From assembly GCA_910585245.1 (NCBI GenBank), contig CAJUCO010000056.1, forward strand, positions 1-8,132: a stretch of 8,132 bases of DNA. Reading direction: 5' to 3'. Made by a program: the position numbers and the translations under genes. The stretch comes from an uncultured Oscillibacter sp. (GTDB taxonomy: Bacteria; Bacillota; Clostridia; Oscillospirales; Oscillospiraceae). Below are positions 6,552-8,132 of the stretch, one piece after another. Position 1 is the first letter of the stretch. The number at the start of each line of letters is the position of its first letter. Under the pieces are notes generated by a model, which saw only the letters and a program-made list of their open reading frames with translations, was not told the origin of the DNA and ran no database searches.

Positions 6552-7108
6552 TATTTTTCTTTTCTCCAGGGTACATAGTATTTCGATTCTTTCCCGTCAT
6601 CGCAGGTACTCGGCCAGTTGATTTTCCATTCAAAGTATTCTTCCCTGGTAATCTCCCCGGCGTGTAGCTCCTGCTGGCGCAAGAGCCATTCCCTCATAAA
6701 CTCGTCCACAAGGCCATAGTTGAAGTAGATACCCACAGGAGGTTGAGCGGGCCAATCGTCCGTATCGTTGTAGTGAACGGCGGTATCATCGGAGGCCCCT
6801 ATCTTGCCGGGGTTGCGGACGAGCTGAAACAGACGGATAGAGCCAGGGCTGTCCTCGTCCAGCCAGAAGAACGTCCGCATGAAGTCCTCGGCACAGCCGG
6901 GTTGAACCGTATAGAAGTTCTGACGGTCTACCCGCAGGGCCTGGGCAATCTTGTCCAGCAGCTCCCTCTTTGGCACACGGTAATTCGTTTCGTACTGGGC
7001 AATACGGTTATCCGCTCCCTTTTCCTCAAAGCCGATAGCCAGCCCCAATTCCTTTTGCGTCATACCCCGAAATGTGCGGATTTTCTTGATTTTTTCTCCT
7101 ACTGTCAT
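6551..7108 (-). CDS. Xre-family HTH repressor of the mobile element
   Basis: A 185-aa DNA-binding protein. Residues 4-66 form a Cro/C1-type helix-turn-helix: GEKIKKIRTFRGMTQKELGL, then NRIAQYETNYRVPKRELL and KIAQALRV. The C-terminal part (about 70-185) lacks a LexA-type protease Ser/Lys pair or a metallopeptidase HExxH, so induction by self-cleavage is not suggested. It has the GLVDEFMREWLLRQQEL and REEYFEWKINWP segments that I associate with clostridial element-borne Xre regulators. The frame is open to 7174, but that would start upstream of the promoter; ATG at 7108 opens MTVGEKIKKIR. The ribosome site is imperfect (AAAGGCGGTGG). Divergent from the excisionase gene, it probably represses that promoter and its own through the repeats at 7167-7251. 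Confidence 0.85.
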   Translation of the reverse strand: MTVGEKIKKIRTFRGMTQKELGLAIGFEEKGADNRIAQYETNYRVPKRELLDKIAQALRVDRQNFYTVQPGCAEDFMRTFFWLDEDSPGSIRLFQLVRNPGKIGASDDTAVHYNDTDDWPAQPPVGIYFNYGLVDEFMREWLLRQQELHAGEITREEYFEWKINWPSTCDDGKESKYYVPWRKEK

Positions 7109-7130
7109 ATGTTCCACCGCCTTTGAAAAT

Positions 7131-7159
7131 AGTATAGCGCAAATAAGCGAAATACGCAA
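7131..7159 (-). promoter_or_regulatory. Repressor promoter
   Basis: On the minus strand TTGCGT (7159-7154), a 17-bp spacer and TATACT (7136-7131). Transcription would start near 7124, about 16 nt before the repressor ATG, a very short leader that fits the weak ribosome site. The first 18-bp repeat (7167-7184) lies 7 bp upstream of this -35. Confidence 0.65.
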
Positions 7160-7166
7160 GAAGAAA

Positions 7167-7251
7167 ATTAACAAAATTGCGAATTAAACTTTTGACATTA
7201 ACAACCATGCGAATGTATAATAAGGATGTCAGCATTAATAATTTTGCGAAC
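7167..7251. repeat. Three 18-bp direct repeats, probable operators (O1-O3)
   Basis: Copies are ATTAACAAAATTGCGAAT (7167-7184), ATTAACAACCATGCGAAT (7197-7214) and ATTAATAATTTTGCGAAC (7234-7251); consensus ATTAAYAAnnWTGCGAAY. Starts are 30 and 37 bp apart. Copy 1 lies between the two -35 elements, copy 2 fills the spacer of the + promoter, and copy 3 covers the early transcribed region. This placement fits repressor operators. Excisionase binding is an alternative. Confidence 0.7.
7192..7221 (+). promoter_or_regulatory. Strong promoter of the excisionase-integrase genes
   Basis: TTGACA (7192-7197), an 18-bp spacer and TATAAT (7216-7221), both hexamers perfect matches to the sigma-A consensus. 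The start would be near 7228, with a leader of about 46 nt. A promoter this strong in front of xis/int implies tight repression in the integrated state, and repeat copy 2 sits exactly between its hexamers. Confidence 0.85.
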
Positions 7252-7273
7252 AAAAAATAAGGAGGTGTTGTAT

Positions 7274-7462
7274 TTGAGCAAAGAGCTGTTTGTACGGGCC
7301 GAGGAAGTGGCCGGGGTGCTGGGTATCTCCAAGCCCTACGCCTACAAGCTGGTGCGGGAGATGAACGAGGAGCTGAAGCAGAAAGATTTCCTCACCATCC
7401 CCGGACGGGTGAGCAGGCGCTACTTCGAGGAAAAGTTCTATGGACTGCGGGAAAATCAGTAA
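7274..7462 (+). CDS. Excisionase-like small HTH protein
   Basis: A 62-aa protein with an AlpA/MerR-like winged-helix fold: LFVRAEEVAGVLGISKPYAYKLVREMNEEL (5-34) is the helix-turn-helix, and IPGRVSRRYFEEKFYG the wing and last helix. Proteins of this kind next to a tyrosine integrase are excisionases or directionality factors that bend the attachment site. The frame is open from an ATG at 7226, but that lies upstream of the predicted transcription start; AAGGAGG (7259-7265) is 8 nt before TTG 7274, so TTG is chosen (a TTG at 7268 is too close). Followed after 12 nt by the integrase gene. Confidence 0.8.
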   Translation: MSKELFVRAEEVAGVLGISKPYAYKLVREMNEELKQKDFLTIPGRVSRRYFEEKFYGLRENQ

Positions 7463-7474
7463 GGAGGGAAGAAA

Positions 7475-8132
7475 ATGCCAGCGTACAAAGACAAGGCCAA
7501 GGGGACATGGTATGCGTCCTTTTACTTTGAGAACTGGACAGGGAAAAAGGAAAAGAAGATGAAGCGGGGCTTCAAGACCAAGCGGGAGGCGCTGGAGTGG
7601 GAACGGACGTTTCTGCAACAGCAGACCGCCGACCTGGATATGACCTTTGAGAGCTTCGTGGCACTCTATGCTGCGGATATGAAAGGCCGTATCAAGGAGA
7701 ACACCTGGGGGACAAAAGAGCATATCCTCTATAAAAAGCTGGTGCCCTACTTCGGAAAGCGGAAAATGAGCGAAATCCATTCCAAGGAGGTCATGGCATG
7801 GCAGAGTGAAATGCTGAACTACCGGGACAAGAATGGTAAGCCCTATTCCCCCGTGTACCTGAAAACGCTCCACAATCAGTTGAGCGCCGTTTTCAATCAT
7901 GCGGTGAAGCACTACAACCTGAAAGCCAACCCCGCCGCCCAGGTGGGCAACATGGGCAAGGCCAAGGGCCGGGAAATGCTGTTCTGGACGAAAGCGGAGT
8001 ATCTGAAATTCGCTGACGCTATGATGGACAAGCCCCTCTCCTACTATGCCTTTGAAATGCTCTACTGGTGCGGTATCCGGGAGGGGGAGCTGCTGGCCCT
8101 CACCCCTGGGGACTTCGACTTTGAGAAGCAGA
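7475..8132 (+). CDS. int: Tyrosine site-specific integrase (cut by window end)
   Basis: The first 219 residues of a phage/ICE-type tyrosine recombinase. Residues 1-50 are the AP2-like arm-binding domain (GTWYASFYF, KKMKRGFKTKREALEWE). Residues about 57-155 are the SAM-like core-binding domain (TFESFVALYAADMK, ending LKANPA). The catalytic domain begins near 168, and YWCGIREGELLAL (197-209) gives the first catalytic arginine, Arg202. The remaining catalytic residues (Lys, His-x-x-Arg, His, Tyr) lie beyond the window, so activity cannot be judged. ATG 7475 follows AAGGAGGG (7461-7468), which overlaps the excisionase stop codon, showing translational linkage. It reads away from the guaA junction. 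Confidence 0.93.
   Translation, partial: MPAYKDKAKGTWYASFYFENWTGKKEKKMKRGFKTKREALEWERTFLQQQTADLDMTFESFVALYAADMKGRIKENTWGTKEHILYKKLVPYFGKRKMSEIHSKEVMAWQSEMLNYRDKNGKPYSPVYLKTLHNQLSAVFNHAVKHYNLKANPAAQVGNMGKAKGREMLFWTKAEYLKFADAMMDKPLSYYAFEMLYWCGIREGELLALTPGDFDFEKQ

Larger units (their letters stand above)
6380..8132. mobile_element. End of an integrative element inserted at the 3' end of guaA
   Basis: Immediately after the guaA stop the sequence drops from strongly GC-rich to mixed composition. It carries a mobile-element module in order: junction repeats, hairpin terminator, Xre repressor (minus), excisionase-like HTH and tyrosine integrase (plus). The 3' end of guaA is a known integration hotspot for genomic islands and conjugative elements. 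The integrase reads away from guaA and runs off the window, so element size, cargo and the other attachment site are unknown. It could be an ICE, an integrative mobilizable element, a prophage or a small satellite. Element presence is inferred from gene content; the boundary is approximate. Confidence 0.75.

Noticed and set aside
6268..6633. 121-residue minus-strand open frame across the guaA end and junction
   Set aside because: It is antisense to guaA, reads through the hairpin terminator and overlaps the repressor 3' end; the GHSHSMVAGGLEVMSY-type peptide is a familiar spurious translation.
6743..7126. 127-residue + strand open frame opposite the repressor
   Set aside because: Antisense to a clear Xre-domain gene, without a ribosome site or recognisable domain.
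7235..7912. 225-residue minus-strand open frame opposite xis and int
   Set aside because: Shadow of the excisionase and integrase genes, which have ribosome sites and domain motifs.

Overview
The window looks like a piece of a high-GC Firmicutes chromosome, most likely a gut Oscillospiraceae relative (Flavonifractor/Oscillibacter-like). This is inferred from GC-rich, C/G-ending codons combined with strong AGGAGG-type ribosome binding sites, a Xpt and GuaA of Bacillus/Clostridium type, and a clostridial lipoprotein with a KPVIYLYPE motif. No taxonomic search was possible.

Left part (1-6379) is chromosomal housekeeping sequence, all on the + strand. A non-coding leader with phased T-tracts and an extended -10 promoter precedes a YhaN/SbcC-like membrane-anchored AAA ATPase (229-2469, TTG start). 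Next is an Mrp/NBP35-type iron-sulfur cluster carrier ATPase (2528-3349) with its own promoter and a strong terminator. A three-gene cluster follows from a clear promoter: xpt (3532-4107), a secreted lipoprotein of unknown function (4185-4808) and guaA (4838-6379). Xpt makes XMP from xanthine and PRPP, and GuaA aminates XMP to GMP, so these two enzymes form a xanthine-to-GMP salvage route; the lipoprotein between them has no known function.

Right part (6380-8132) is the end of an integrated mobile element placed directly after the 3' end of guaA, a recognised integration hotspot. Base composition falls visibly at the junction. The junction holds a candidate recombination core and a paired TGATACT repeat. 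It is followed by a long hairpin terminator, a minus-strand Xre-type repressor (7108-6551), and a divergently transcribed excisionase-like HTH protein (7274-7462) with a tyrosine integrase (7475 onward, cut by the window edge). The repressor/excisionase intergenic region is a readable genetic switch. It has two back-to-back sigma-A type promoters, and three 18-bp direct repeats (consensus ATTAAYAAnnWTGCGAAY) lie upstream of, inside and just downstream of the excisionase promoter. These are the best candidates for repressor operators.

No rRNA, tRNA, CRISPR array, riboswitch or complete insertion sequence was seen. The most interesting items are the operator/iteron array, the guaA-linked junction with an integrase reading away from it, and the unknown lipoprotein between xpt and guaA.
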